Of a DNA stretch of 64,000 nt, positions 7,584 to 16,338 are shown one piece after another. Under the pieces are notes generated by a model. It had not been told where the DNA came from and made no database searches. It saw nothing but the letters and a program-made list of their open reading frames with translations. The DNA is from Bacillota bacterium. GTDB lineage: Bacteria > Bacillota > Clostridia > Oscillospirales > Oscillospiraceae. The translations under genes and the position numbers were made by a program. The stretch is taken from assembly GCA_023402075.1 (NCBI GenBank), contig JAEXCS010000019.1, positions 6,168 to 70,167 on the forward strand, in the 5' to 3' direction. How positions within the stretch are numbered: position 1 is the first letter of the stretch; each line of letters starts with the position of its first letter.

Positions 7584-8693
7584 TTACTTTCCGTACATAA
7601 ATAAATCGCATTTCAGCATGCCGTTGTAAAGCTTGCGCTTTTTGTCCGCCTGCTTGCCGAAGGAGCGCTCAAACTCCGTGTGGGAGGAAAGCACCAGCAC
7701 CCGCCACTTGGGCGGCAGGTCCCGGCAGGCCGCGCCGAAGACGCGGTACAGCGCCTCGGCCTCGCTGTGCTCCATCAGACGCTCGCCGTAAGGCGGATTA
7801 GTAACCAACTGGCCGTATTCGCTGTCCCGATGGAATTTTGCCGCGTCGGCCACCTCAAAGTGCACGCAGTCCCCCACACCTGCAAGCTCCGCGTTGTGCC
7901 GCGCCAGCTCCACCGCCGCCGGGTCAACGTCACCGCCCCAGATGTCATAGGTCCCGTGGAACTCCCGGTCCCGCGCCTCCTGCGCCGCGTCCTGCCAAAG
8001 CTTTGCGTCCATGTTTTTCCACTTCTGTGCGGAAAAGCTGCGATTTAGGCCCGGGGCGCGGTTTTTGGCAATCAGAGCCGCTTCGATGGGGATAGTGCCG
8101 GAGCCGCAGAAGGGATCGCAGAAGGGATCGCGTCCCCGATAGCGCGACAGGGTCACCAACGCAGCCGCCAGCGTCTCCCGCAGCGGCGCAACCACGCCTT
8201 GCGCACGATAACCCCGCTTGTACAGCCCTTCACCGGAGGTATCCAAGTACACCGTGGCCACGTCCCGCACAATGGCAAACTGAATCTGATAGCGGCTCCC
8301 CGTCTCAGGCAGCGTCTCCATGCCGTACTTCTCTCCCAGCCGCTTGGCCGATGCCTTTTTCGCAATCGCCTGACAGGCGGGAACAGAATGAAGCTGGGAA
8401 TTCAGGGAATAGCCCTTTACGGGAAATTCGCCGTCTTTTGGAATATAGTCCTCCCACGGAAGGGCATAAACGCCCTGAAACAGGGCTTCAAAGTCTTTTG
8501 CGAGAAAGCTGCCCAGCTCCATCAAAACCCGCGCTCCGCAGCGAAGATTCATATTCAGCCGGGCAATATCCGCCTGAGTTCCCCGGCAGTGAACCCGGCC
8601 GTTTTCTGCCCGGACCTCCTGCAAATTCAACCGTTTCATCTCGTCCGCCACCAGACTTTCCAGTCCGAACAGGCAGGGTACCGTCAGCGTCAT
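7584..8693 (-). CDS. rlmL: THUMP-domain 23S rRNA (guanine-N2) methyltransferase, RlmL type
   Basis: Transfers a methyl group from SAM to N2 of a guanine in 23S rRNA. The N-terminal ferredoxin-like/THUMP region covers about residues 1-155. The Rossmann methyltransferase has CDPFCGSGTIPIEAAL near residue 195 (SAM binding) and the catalytic TNPPYGERL near residue 305. At 369 residues it matches the stand-alone Bacillus YpsC form rather than the two-domain E. coli RlmL. It is monocistronic. The exact target nucleotide is inferred from the family. Confidence 0.9.
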   Translation of the reverse strand: MTLTVPCLFGLESLVADEMKRLNLQEVRAENGRVHCRGTQADIARLNMNLRCGARVLMELGSFLAKDFEALFQGVYALPWEDYIPKDGEFPVKGYSLNSQLHSVPACQAIAKKASAKRLGEKYGMETLPETGSRYQIQFAIVRDVATVYLDTSGEGLYKRGYRAQGVVAPLRETLAAALVTLSRYRGRDPFCDPFCGSGTIPIEAALIAKNRAPGLNRSFSAQKWKNMDAKLWQDAAQEARDREFHGTYDIWGGDVDPAAVELARHNAELAGVGDCVHFEVADAAKFHRDSEYGQLVTNPPYGERLMEHSEAEALYRVFGAACRDLPPKWRVLVLSSHTEFERSFGKQADKKRKLYNGMLKCDLFMYGK

Positions 8694-9007
8694 GGGTCGT
8701 GCCTCCTTTAAGTGTTTAAAATATCTGCATCACTATACCAGATATTCAAAAAATGTGCAACGCGGCAAAAAACAAAAATTCACACCCTTCGTAAAAAAAC
8801 ACCTGCATACCGAAACTTTTCAGTTGTTTCCTTCGTCTTATTATATAAAACACTGTTTTTGTACTCCATCCCAGAATCAACCGCTTTGTGGGGCTGGTAT
8901 TTTTCCCGAAGATGTGATACAATGACTATATAGAAATAGAATACGAATCAAATTTTTTCTATTTATTTATTTTACCCCCACCGAACGCTTTTCAAAGGAG
9001 GTTTTTT
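8694..9007. other. Divergent intergenic region
   Basis: AT-rich 5' region shared by the rRNA methyltransferase (leftward) and nfeD (rightward). Short open frames here show no coding character. A TACAAT at 8918 is a possible -10 for nfeD, but its -35 is poor. Confidence 0.5.
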
Positions 9008-9457
9008 ATGATGATGATTTGGATTTGGCTGGGTGCCATTGTTCTTTTCGGCGTGGCGGAGGCCGCCACCGCCGGGCTGGTGTCCATCTGGTTTGTGGCA
9101 GGGTCTGTGGTGGCGCTGATTGCGGCGATGCTGAACGCGTCCATGCCCATGCAGTTTGCGCTGTTTCTTGTCGTATCCGCCGTGGCTTTGGCCGCCACCC
9201 GCCCTCTGGTGCGGAAAATGCGGGTAGCCAAGGCCGTTCCCACCAATCTGGACCGGGTGATCGGCCAGACGGGCAAGGTGACGGAAACCGTGGACAATGA
9301 AAACGCCACCGGCGCCGTCTATGTAGACGGCAAGACCTGGACGGCCCGCAGTATCGACGGCACGATTTTTCCCGTAGGCAGTCTTGTTACCGTGTCCAAA
9401 ATGGAGGGCGTGAAGCTCTTTGTGGAGAAAAATAAAATTTTGGAGGGAGTTAATTAA
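9008..9457 (+). CDS. NfeD-family membrane protein
   Basis: Partner of SPFH proteins in membrane microdomains. It has 149 residues: hydrophobic segments at about 3-25, 28-45 and 48-65, then a soluble OB-fold domain with IGQTGKVTE and GAVYVDGKTWTARS, typical of NfeD C-termini. Start is the first of three ATG codons, six bases after AAAGGAGG. The stop codon abuts the ATG of the SPFH gene, the usual two-gene arrangement. Confidence 0.85.
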   Translation: MMMIWIWLGAIVLFGVAEAATAGLVSIWFVAGSVVALIAAMLNASMPMQFALFLVVSAVALAATRPLVRKMRVAKAVPTNLDRVIGQTGKVTETVDNENATGAVYVDGKTWTARSIDGTIFPVGSLVTVSKMEGVKLFVEKNKILEGVN

Positions 9458-10372
9458 ATGCCTATTCGAATTCAAAGCATTGCCCTGATTATCCTGGTGG
9501 TTCTGGTATTGCTGCTGATTATCAGCAACATCGTGATCGTCCAGCAGTCCAAAGCCTTCGTGGTGGAGCGCCTGGGCGCGTTCCGCACCGTATGGGGTGT
9601 GGGACTGCACTTCAAAGTTCCGTTCATCGAGCGGATTGCCAAGCGGGTGTCCCTGAAGGAGCAGGTGGCTGATTTCGCACCCCAGCCCGTCATCACCAAG
9701 GACAACGTCACCATGCAGATCGACACCGTTATTTACTTCCAGATTACCGATTCCAAGCTGTATACCTACGGTGTGGAGCGTCCCATGAACGCCATTGAGA
9801 ACCTCACCGCCACCACCCTGCGAAACATTATCGGCGACATGGAGCTGGATCAGTCCCTCACCTCCCGCGACATCATCAACTCCCGGATGCGCGCCATTCT
9901 GGACGAGGCCACCGATCCGTGGGGCATTAAGGTGAACCGGGTGGAACTGAAAAACATCATTCCTCCCCGTGAAATCCAAAACGCCATGGAAAAGCAGATG
10001 AAGGCGGAGCGGGAACGCCGCGAAGCCATTCTTCAGGCCGAAGGCCAGAAGCAGAGCCAGATTCTGGTGGCAGAGGGCGATAAACAGTCTGCCATTCTGC
10101 GGGCCGACGCGGCAAAGCAGGCCGCCATCCTCCACGCCGAGGGCGAGGCCGAGGCCATTATGAAGGTTCAGCAGGCCACGGCCGACTCGCTGCGTCTTTT
10201 GAACGAAGCCAACCCCAACGCGCAGGTCATCAAGCTCCGCGCGCTGGAGACGATGGTGAAGGTGGCGGACGGAAAGGCCACCAAGATTATCATTCCCTCC
10301 GAGATTCAGGGTCTGGCCGGGCTTGCCGCCAGCGCAAAGGCCCTTCTGGAGAGCGACGAGTCCGCAAAGTAA
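9458..10372 (+). CDS. SPFH/band 7 (stomatin-like) protein
   Basis: Membrane-anchored scaffold of the stomatin/prohibitin superfamily. One N-terminal membrane helix (about residues 8-30) leads into the SPFH domain, with VERLGAFRTVWGVGLHFKVP and FQITDSKLYTYGVERP. A long helical coiled coil rich in Ala, Glu and Gln follows (about 180-255) and drives oligomerisation. 304 residues, as for QmcA-like proteins. Co-transcribed with nfeD with no gap; the stop is followed by a strong terminator. Confidence 0.9.
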   Translation: MPIRIQSIALIILVVLVLLLIISNIVIVQQSKAFVVERLGAFRTVWGVGLHFKVPFIERIAKRVSLKEQVADFAPQPVITKDNVTMQIDTVIYFQITDSKLYTYGVERPMNAIENLTATTLRNIIGDMELDQSLTSRDIINSRMRAILDEATDPWGIKVNRVELKNIIPPREIQNAMEKQMKAERERREAILQAEGQKQSQILVAEGDKQSAILRADAAKQAAILHAEGEAEAIMKVQQATADSLRLLNEANPNAQVIKLRALETMVKVADGKATKIIIPSEIQGLAGLAASAKALLESDESAK

Positions 10373-10415
10373 TTATCCGCAAAGCGGAAATTGACGCATT
10401 TACTTCATATGTTTT

Positions 10416-10456
10416 ACCGGGGGGCCTGCGAAAACGCAGGTCCTCCGGTTTATCTT
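10416..10456 (+). terminator. Terminator after the nfeD-SPFH operon
   Basis: A near-perfect 15-base stem (ACCGGGGGGCCTGCG, AAAA loop, complement with one mismatch) is followed by TTATCTT. Confidence 0.75.
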
Positions 10457-10619
10457 GCCCAACGAGTCGGTTTTGAAGCCGACTTGATTATTTTCGGTTT
10501 TTTCATATTCAAACGGGAAAAAAGCTGATATAATAGCAGAGGACAACTGTTATATATGCCAAATTATGATTGCGCGCAGCTGCCGCCTGAAATACATCAA
10601 TACGAAGCGGAGGAGCCTT

Positions 10620-11621
10620 ATGCGAGAGTTTTGGAACGCGCTGATCTACGGGCTGGAGAGCGGGCAGGCCGTTTGCCTGATCAGCCTTTTATCCTCCGCA
10701 GGGTCCACCCCCCGGGGGGCCGGGGCCATGATGGCAGTGCTGCCGGACGGAAGCTCCACAGGAACCATCGGCGGCGGCAATGTGGAATTTGAAGCCCAGA
10801 AGCTGGCGGCGGAGATCTTGAAATCCGGCGAGGACCAGCGGCGGGACTACCGCTTTATTCAGGGCAGCGACCACAGCCTTGGGATGATCTGCGGCGGCGA
10901 CGTGACCGTACAGCTTCACTATATCTCTCCTCGAGACGGGGCGACGCTGGACGCTTTTCGCACACTTAAGGACGCCCACGCCCGTGGGCAGGACGCATGG
11001 CTGGCCCTGCGGCTGGACGGCAGCCGGGTGGCTGAGGTTCGCGCCCTCTTCGGAACGGACGAAGCCGATCCCTCGCTTACCTCCCTGCTGGGGGACGGGC
11101 CTGTGCTGACGGACGGCGGCTGGTTCTCCGTCCCCGTGTCCCAATCCGGGTGGGTTCACATCTTCGGCGCGGGACATGTGTCCCGCGCGCTGGTGTCCGC
11201 GCTGTATCCCCTCGGCTTTCGCTGCGCGGTGTACGACGACCGGGCCGAATTTGCCGACCCGGCGTTTCTCCCCACGGCCCAGCAGGTTCGGGTGTGCGAC
11301 TTTGAAAAGCTGGACCTTTCCGTTACCTCCCGGGACTATGTGGTTGTGATGACCCGGGGACATCATGCGGACTATGAGGTGCTGTCTCAAACCCTGCGCT
11401 CCGGCGCGCGGTACATCGGCTGCATCGGAAGCAGGCAAAAGCTGGCCCTTTGCCGCAAGCGCTTGCTGGACGCAGGCTTCACGGCAGAGGAATACGCCGT
11501 GCTTCACGCGCCCATCGGCCTTTCCATCGGGGCGCAGACCCCGGAGGAAATTGCCGTCTCTGTGGCGGCGGAGCTGATTGCCGTCCGGGCCGGGCTGGAC
11601 CTCCGGCGGCAGAGGGAATAA
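10620..11621 (+). CDS. XdhC/CoxI-family molybdenum-hydroxylase maturation protein
   Basis: XdhC-type proteins bind molybdenum cofactor and help sulfurate and insert it into xanthine-dehydrogenase-like enzymes. The N-terminal XdhC/CoxI region has GSTPRGAGAMMAV and GTIGGGNVE; the C-terminal Rossmann domain has HIFGAGHVSRAL near residue 180 and IGCIGSRQKLALCRKRLL. The ATG at 10620 follows GGAGG; an in-frame start 54 bases upstream has no such site. No molybdenum enzyme lies nearby, so the client is unknown. A TATAAT at 10529 is a candidate -10 with a weak -35. Confidence 0.88.
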   Translation: MREFWNALIYGLESGQAVCLISLLSSAGSTPRGAGAMMAVLPDGSSTGTIGGGNVEFEAQKLAAEILKSGEDQRRDYRFIQGSDHSLGMICGGDVTVQLHYISPRDGATLDAFRTLKDAHARGQDAWLALRLDGSRVAEVRALFGTDEADPSLTSLLGDGPVLTDGGWFSVPVSQSGWVHIFGAGHVSRALVSALYPLGFRCAVYDDRAEFADPAFLPTAQQVRVCDFEKLDLSVTSRDYVVVMTRGHHADYEVLSQTLRSGARYIGCIGSRQKLALCRKRLLDAGFTAEEYAVLHAPIGLSIGAQTPEEIAVSVAAELIAVRAGLDLRRQRE

Positions 11622-11668
11622 GATTTTTCAATCTCCGGCAAAAGCGCCGGACTTCACGGAGGACATCT

Positions 11669-12175
11669 ATGAACCGTATCAGCAAGGAAAATTACTATCT
11701 GGACATCGCGGAGACTGTTTTGGAACGGGCCACCTGCCTGCGCCGGGTATACGGAGCCATCATCGTAAAAAACGATGAGATTATTTCCACCGGCTACAAC
11801 GGCGCGCCTAGGGGCAGAAAAAACTGCGTGGACATGGGATACTGCACCCGCGAAGCGGCAAAGGTCCCCCGGGGAGAGCGGTACGAGCTGTGCCGCAGCG
11901 TCCACGCCGAAGCCAACGCCATCATCTCCGCCTCCCGGCGGGACATGGTGGGCGGAACACTGTACCTTGTGGGCCGGGATGCCCGGACCGGCGAGCTTTT
12001 GGGCGACGCCACCTCCTGCTCCATGTGCCGCAGGCAGGTGATCAACTCCGGTCTTGAGCGGGTGGTCATCCGGAGAACGAAAACGGACTTTGACATGGTC
12101 TCCGTGGAGGATTGGATTGCCGAGGATGACTTTCCAGACTTCGGGCCCATGGAGGAGCCATCCTCTCAGCAGTAA
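11669..12175 (+). CDS. dCMP deaminase family protein (ComEB-like)
   Basis: Zinc-dependent deaminase. It carries the HAEANAI motif (zinc His and catalytic Glu) and the second zinc motif SCSMCRRQVI near residue 115. The insertion holding NCVDMGYCTREAAKVPRGERYELC is typical of ComEB/dCMP deaminases. The substrate is probably dCMP, giving dUMP for thymidylate synthesis. The ATG at 11669 follows CGGAGG; 168 residues is normal. It lies 47 bases after xdhC and 21 before the next gene, so these three may be one transcript. Confidence 0.88.
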   Translation: MNRISKENYYLDIAETVLERATCLRRVYGAIIVKNDEIISTGYNGAPRGRKNCVDMGYCTREAAKVPRGERYELCRSVHAEANAIISASRRDMVGGTLYLVGRDARTGELLGDATSCSMCRRQVINSGLERVVIRRTKTDFDMVSVEDWIAEDDFPDFGPMEEPSSQQ

Positions 12176-12196
12176 TTTCAGGAAGGAGGCCTTCAC

Positions 12197-14488
12197 TTGA
12201 AAACGGGCCTTGTCACCTTTTTCCATATCCACCACTACGGCGCAGTCTTGCAGGCCTGCGCCACGCAGCGGGCCGTGGAACAGCTTGGAAGCTCCTGCGA
12301 AATTTTTAACTATTACGTCAATCAAAATAACGATTTGTTTCGCCGCGCCGGCGGGCTTTCCTCCGCGGCCGCAAACGCCCACACCGCGCTCCATTACTCC
12401 GCCATGCGCGAGCGGTATCAGCGGTTTGAGGACTTTTCCGCCCGTAATCTAAAAATTACGGAGCGGCGGTATGAAAGCCTGCGGGAGCTGGAGAGCGCAC
12501 CCGATTATGACGTATACCTCTCCGGCAGCGACCAGATCTGGAACCCGAAGATTTTTCCAGACGGGCGGTTTGACCCGGTGTTTTTCAGCCGGTTTACGGC
12601 GGGGCGAAAAATCGCCTACGCCCCCTCCTTCGGCATCCCCCACATTCCCGACGGGATGGAGGAGGAGCTGCGCCGCTATCTTGATGACTTTTCCCATCTT
12701 TCCGCACGGGAAGCACGGGGGCAGGCCATCCTCCGGGAGGTTGGCGGACGGGAGGCTCCCGTGGTGCTGGACCCCACCCTGCTTTTGCGTCAGGAAGACT
12801 GGGCTTCCCTTTCGGCCAATCCGAAGCAGCCCTCCGGCTACATCCTGTGCTACTGTATCAGCGCCCCCGGGCCGCTGGAACCTTATATCCGCCGCTTGCA
12901 GGAGGAGACAGGGCTGCCCGTGGTTCAGCTTTGCGGCCTGCGGCAAAAGGTACACCCCAAAGCGGAGTGCGTCTTTTCGGCGGGGCCTGCGGAATTTTTG
13001 GGCCTGTTCCGCCATGCGGCCTATGTGTGTACCAACTCCTTCCACGGAACCGTGTTTTCCGTCCAATTTCAAAAGCCGTTTTTCACCGCCGTCTCCCCGG
13101 CAGAGCTGGCCGCACCTGAGCAGTCCCGCATTTTCAGTCTGCTGGATCGGCTGGGCCTTGCAGACCGCATCATCGGAAAGGGCGACTCCGCCGGACTGTC
13201 GGACCCGGTAGACTGGCTTGCCGCCACCAAGCGGCTGGAAGCGGAGCGTCGGGATTCTTTGGAATATCTTCGCGCCGCACTGCTGAACGAGCCGATTTCT
13301 ACTCTCAAAAAATCCGAACCCGTTTCAAACTTACCGGAACTTGCCGCCCGGGCCGACTGCACCGGCTGCACCGGCTGTGCTTCCGTCTGTCCGAAGGATG
13401 CCATTTCCATGGAACCTGACCGGGAGGGCTTTTCTTACCCCTCGGTAGACCCCGAAAAATGCATCCACTGCGGACGGTGTACGGCGGTCTGTCCGCCGCT
13501 TCACCCACCCAAAAGCTGCCCTCTCCCGGCGGTCTTTGCCGCATGGAACCGGGACGACGTAATCCGCAAGGACTCCACCTCCGGCGGCGTATTCTCCCTC
13601 ATCGCGGCGGATACGCTGGAAAGCGGGGGCGTGGTGTTTGGCGCGGCGCTGGACGACAGACAGCGCCTGCGGCACATTGCCTGCTTTTCGCAGGAGGATC
13701 TGCGCTATCTTCGGGGTGCGAAATACGTGCAAAGCGACTTGCGGGGCGTATACCGGGAGATTCGGGAGCTTTTGAAGTCCCGCCCCGTGCTTTTCTCCGG
13801 CACTCCCTGTCAGGTGGACGGACTGTATCATTTTCTGGGTCACCGCCCGGAAAATCTTACCACCTGCGACGTGGTTTGTCAGGGCGTACCCTCTCCCGGC
13901 GTGTGGGCAGACATGGTTCGCTCCATCGAAAGCCGCAGACGGCGCTCGCTGCAAACTGTGCGCTTTCGCAATAAGGTGGCGGGCTGGAAGAACAGCCACT
14001 TTACTTTGCTTTATAAGGACGGATCGGCGGATTCCGCCCCCCTGTTCCAAACAGAATGGGGCCGGGCGTTTGGCAGGGCGCTGTTCCTGCGGCCCTGCTG
14101 CCACCGCTGCGCCTACACCTCTTTGTCTCGGACGGGGGACTTTACCCTTGGGGACTTCTGGGGCCTGAGGCCCGACGAGCTTTGCGATCAGCAGGAAAAG
14201 GGCGTGTCTCTCCTGATTGTGAACACGGCCCACGCCAGCCATATTTTTGACCGTCTTCCCCTTGCGCGGCAGCCTTTTTCGCCGGAACGGGCTGTGGCGG
14301 GGAATCCCCGGCTGGCCTCGCCCATTGCCCAGCCCGGGGACCGGGCGGCGTTTTTCGCCGCCTATGCATTGCAGCCCTTCGATCAGGTACGGCAAAAATT
14401 TCTTCACCTGCCTTCCCTGCCCGTGCGGATTGCCGCCGGTGTTCTCAGTCCGGAGGCAAAGGCGAAAATCAAATCCAAGCTGAAATAA
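12197..14488 (+). CDS. Polysaccharide pyruvyl transferase / ferredoxin / FrhB-domain fusion
   Basis: A 763-residue, three-part protein. Residues 1-340 are a polysaccharide pyruvyl transferase (CsaB-like) domain: HIHHYGAVLQACATQRAVE, YLSGSDQIWNP, VVLDPTLLL and TNSFHGTVFSVQFQKPF. Residues 390-435 hold two 4Fe-4S clusters (CTGCTGCASVCP and CIHCGRCTAVCP). The rest is a coenzyme F420 hydrogenase beta-subunit-like (FrhB) domain with STSGGVFSLIA, FSGTPCQVDGL and CDVVCQGVPSP. The start is TTG at 12197 behind GGAAGGAGG. Such domains often sit in neighbouring exopolysaccharide genes; here they are one chain, without other glycan genes. A redox-linked surface-sugar modification is inferred. Confidence 0.88.
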   Translation: MKTGLVTFFHIHHYGAVLQACATQRAVEQLGSSCEIFNYYVNQNNDLFRRAGGLSSAAANAHTALHYSAMRERYQRFEDFSARNLKITERRYESLRELESAPDYDVYLSGSDQIWNPKIFPDGRFDPVFFSRFTAGRKIAYAPSFGIPHIPDGMEEELRRYLDDFSHLSAREARGQAILREVGGREAPVVLDPTLLLRQEDWASLSANPKQPSGYILCYCISAPGPLEPYIRRLQEETGLPVVQLCGLRQKVHPKAECVFSAGPAEFLGLFRHAAYVCTNSFHGTVFSVQFQKPFFTAVSPAELAAPEQSRIFSLLDRLGLADRIIGKGDSAGLSDPVDWLAATKRLEAERRDSLEYLRAALLNEPISTLKKSEPVSNLPELAARADCTGCTGCASVCPKDAISMEPDREGFSYPSVDPEKCIHCGRCTAVCPPLHPPKSCPLPAVFAAWNRDDVIRKDSTSGGVFSLIAADTLESGGVVFGAALDDRQRLRHIACFSQEDLRYLRGAKYVQSDLRGVYREIRELLKSRPVLFSGTPCQVDGLYHFLGHRPENLTTCDVVCQGVPSPGVWADMVRSIESRRRRSLQTVRFRNKVAGWKNSHFTLLYKDGSADSAPLFQTEWGRAFGRALFLRPCCHRCAYTSLSRTGDFTLGDFWGLRPDELCDQQEKGVSLLIVNTAHASHIFDRLPLARQPFSPERAVAGNPRLASPIAQPGDRAAFFAAYALQPFDQVRQKFLHLPSLPVRIAAGVLSPEAKAKIKSKLK

Positions 14489-14525
14489 AACCTACCCGCT
14501 TTGAAGGCGCGCCAGAAAAATAGCA

Positions 14526-14561
14526 CAGCCCCCTGCGCGGCAAAAGCCGCACAGGGGGCTG
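14526..14561 (-). terminator. Terminator of trpB2 (also ends the upstream rightward gene)
   Basis: Outer 10-bp stem CAGCCCCCTG / CAGGGGGCTG plus an inner 5-bp stem with one mismatch between them. The minus strand continues into a T-rich stretch (ATTTTT). It separates two converging genes. Confidence 0.8.
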
Positions 14562-14566
14562 ATATG

Positions 14567-15952
14567 TTAGTCCTGAATGCCCGGAAGCTTTGGAATGTGT
14601 GAAAAGCCCCGTGTCAAATCCTCGTCGGTAGGGATATAATCGGTCATGCTGCCGTCGTGATAGGACATATATGCCGCCATGTCAAAATATCCCGTGCCGG
14701 TCAGCCCGAAAACAATGGTCTTGGCTTCCCCTGCTTCTTTGCACCGAATCGCCTCGTCAATGGCAACCCGAATGGCGTGGGCGGACTCCGGCGCGGGCAG
14801 CGTACCCTCCACCTTCGCAAACAGCTTAGCGGCTTCAAAAACCTTGGTCTGCGTGACGGAGCGGGCCTCGTCCAAAAATCCATCGTGATAAAGCTGGGAG
14901 AGAATGGGACTCATGCCGTGATAGCGCAGTCCGCCCGCATGATTGGGCGCCGGGATAAACCCGCAGCCCAGCGTATACATCTTGGCCAGCGGCGTAACCT
15001 TTCCCGTGTCACAGAAATCATAGGCAAACCGGCCCCGGGTCAGGGAGGGGCAGGAGGCAGGCTCCACCGCGATGAAATGCGGGGCTTGCTTCCCGGTCAG
15101 TTTATCCGCCATAAAGGGCGCCATCAGCCCGCCAAGGTTAGAGCCGCCGCCCGCGCAGCCGATGAGAATGTCGGGATATTCGCCCAGCTTTTCAAGGGCC
15201 GCCTTTGTCTCCAGCCCGATGACGGACTGATGCAGCAGCACCTGATTCAACACACTCCCCAGCACATAGCGATAGCCCTCTGTGGTGGTGGACTTTTCAA
15301 CGGCCTCGGAAATGGCAGTGCCAAGGCTTCCGGAGGTGCCGGGAAATTCCTCCAGCATCCGGCGGCCCACCGCCGTGGTATCCGAAGGGGAGGAAATAAC
15401 CGACGCGTCATAGGTTTCCATCACAGCCTTGCGGTAGGGCTTTTGCTCGGCGGAGCCTTTGACCATGAAGACCTTCAAATCCAGTCCAAAATAGCCGCAG
15501 GCCATGGACAGGGCGGTACCCCACTGTCCCGCGCCCGTCTCGGTAGTCACGCCCTTGAGGCCCTGCTCCTTGGCGTAATACGCCTGCGCGATGGCAGAGT
15601 TCAGCTTGTGGCTGCCGCTGGTGTTTCCACCTTCATATTTGTAATAGATTTTCGCCGGGGTGTCCAGCGCCTTTTCAAGGCGGTAGGCCCGCACCAGCGG
15701 AGAGGGACGGTACATCTTATAAAAATCGCGAACCACCTCGGGAATATCAATAAAGCGGTCGGTGGCGTTCAGCTCCTGTCCAACAAGCTCATCGCAGAAG
15801 ATGGGGCTCATATCCGCCGGCGTCACAGGCTTCAGCGTACCGGGGTGGAGAATGGGACGGTGGTCGGTTTTCATATCCGCGCGCACATTGTACCACTGCT
15901 TCGGAAGCTCCTGTTCGGTCAAGTAGGTTTTGTAGGGAATATTACGTTCCAT
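14567..15952 (-). CDS. Tryptophan synthase beta-like PLP enzyme (TrpB2 type)
   Basis: PLP enzyme of the TrpB2 group, which condenses serine with indole to give tryptophan, usually without a dedicated TrpA. The PLP lysine lies in GNTSGSHKLNSA near residue 115, the glutamate region in TTETGAGQWGTALSMACG, and the phosphate loop in GCAGGGSNLGG near residue 240. ATG at 15952 gives MERNIPYKTYL behind GGAAGG; upstream codons in frame lie in the T-box leader and are discarded. 461 residues is normal for TrpB2. No other trp genes are adjacent, so it may recycle indole or scavenge. It is controlled by the T-box. Confidence 0.92.
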   Translation of the reverse strand: MERNIPYKTYLTEQELPKQWYNVRADMKTDHRPILHPGTLKPVTPADMSPIFCDELVGQELNATDRFIDIPEVVRDFYKMYRPSPLVRAYRLEKALDTPAKIYYKYEGGNTSGSHKLNSAIAQAYYAKEQGLKGVTTETGAGQWGTALSMACGYFGLDLKVFMVKGSAEQKPYRKAVMETYDASVISSPSDTTAVGRRMLEEFPGTSGSLGTAISEAVEKSTTTEGYRYVLGSVLNQVLLHQSVIGLETKAALEKLGEYPDILIGCAGGGSNLGGLMAPFMADKLTGKQAPHFIAVEPASCPSLTRGRFAYDFCDTGKVTPLAKMYTLGCGFIPAPNHAGGLRYHGMSPILSQLYHDGFLDEARSVTQTKVFEAAKLFAKVEGTLPAPESAHAIRVAIDEAIRCKEAGEAKTIVFGLTGTGYFDMAAYMSYHDGSMTDYIPTDEDLTRGFSHIPKLPGIQD

Positions 15953-16004
15953 GGTTTCGTCCTTCCTTTCTGACGCGTTGGGCCTGTGCCCGGCAAAAAA
16001 GTAA

Positions 16005-16294
16005 TAAAAAAAAGCTCTTGTCCCTGCAAATACTTGCAGGGACAAGAGCGATTTCACTCCTGTGGTGCCACCCGGCTTGGCGCGGTAACCGCGCCCACTT
16101 TTCAGCACACTGTCATGTGCCGGCCTTTTTTAACGGGGCGCCCTCCCCGTCTCCCCTACTGAGCTTTCGCCGTTCGGTTTGCCCTTGCCGGTCCATTCGC
16201 CAAATCTGCCCGTGCCGCATTTCCACCATCAGCGGCTCTCTATACCAGGCGCGGATATGGTTACTCACTCCGACGCTTCGGTTTATTTTGATTA
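16005..16294 (-). promoter_or_regulatory. T-box leader of trpB2
   Basis: The minus strand carries the T-box core GGGTGGCACCAC at about 16062-16073, a stem-I distal motif (AGAGAGCC then ATGGTGGAAA), and a terminator with a 16-bp stem (16014-16049) followed by eight T. The TGGC of the T-box pairs with a tRNA ending GCCA, as tRNA-Trp does. Candidate TGG specifier codons lie at 16200-16202 and 16193-16195. Uncharged tRNA would favour antitermination and expression of trpB2. Confidence 0.9.
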
Positions 16295-16300
16295 AAACGT

Positions 16301-16329
16301 AGTATAACTGCGGCGAATCCATTTGTCAA
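16301..16329 (-). promoter_or_regulatory. Sigma-A promoter of the T-box/trpB2 transcript
   Basis: The minus strand reads TTGACA, 17-base spacer, TATACT, just upstream of the T-box leader. Confidence 0.85.
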
Positions 16330-16338
16330 CTGATTTTT

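Noticed and set aside
8712..8933. Short open frames upstream of nfeD
   Set aside because: AT-rich, no start context, located in the divergent promoter region.
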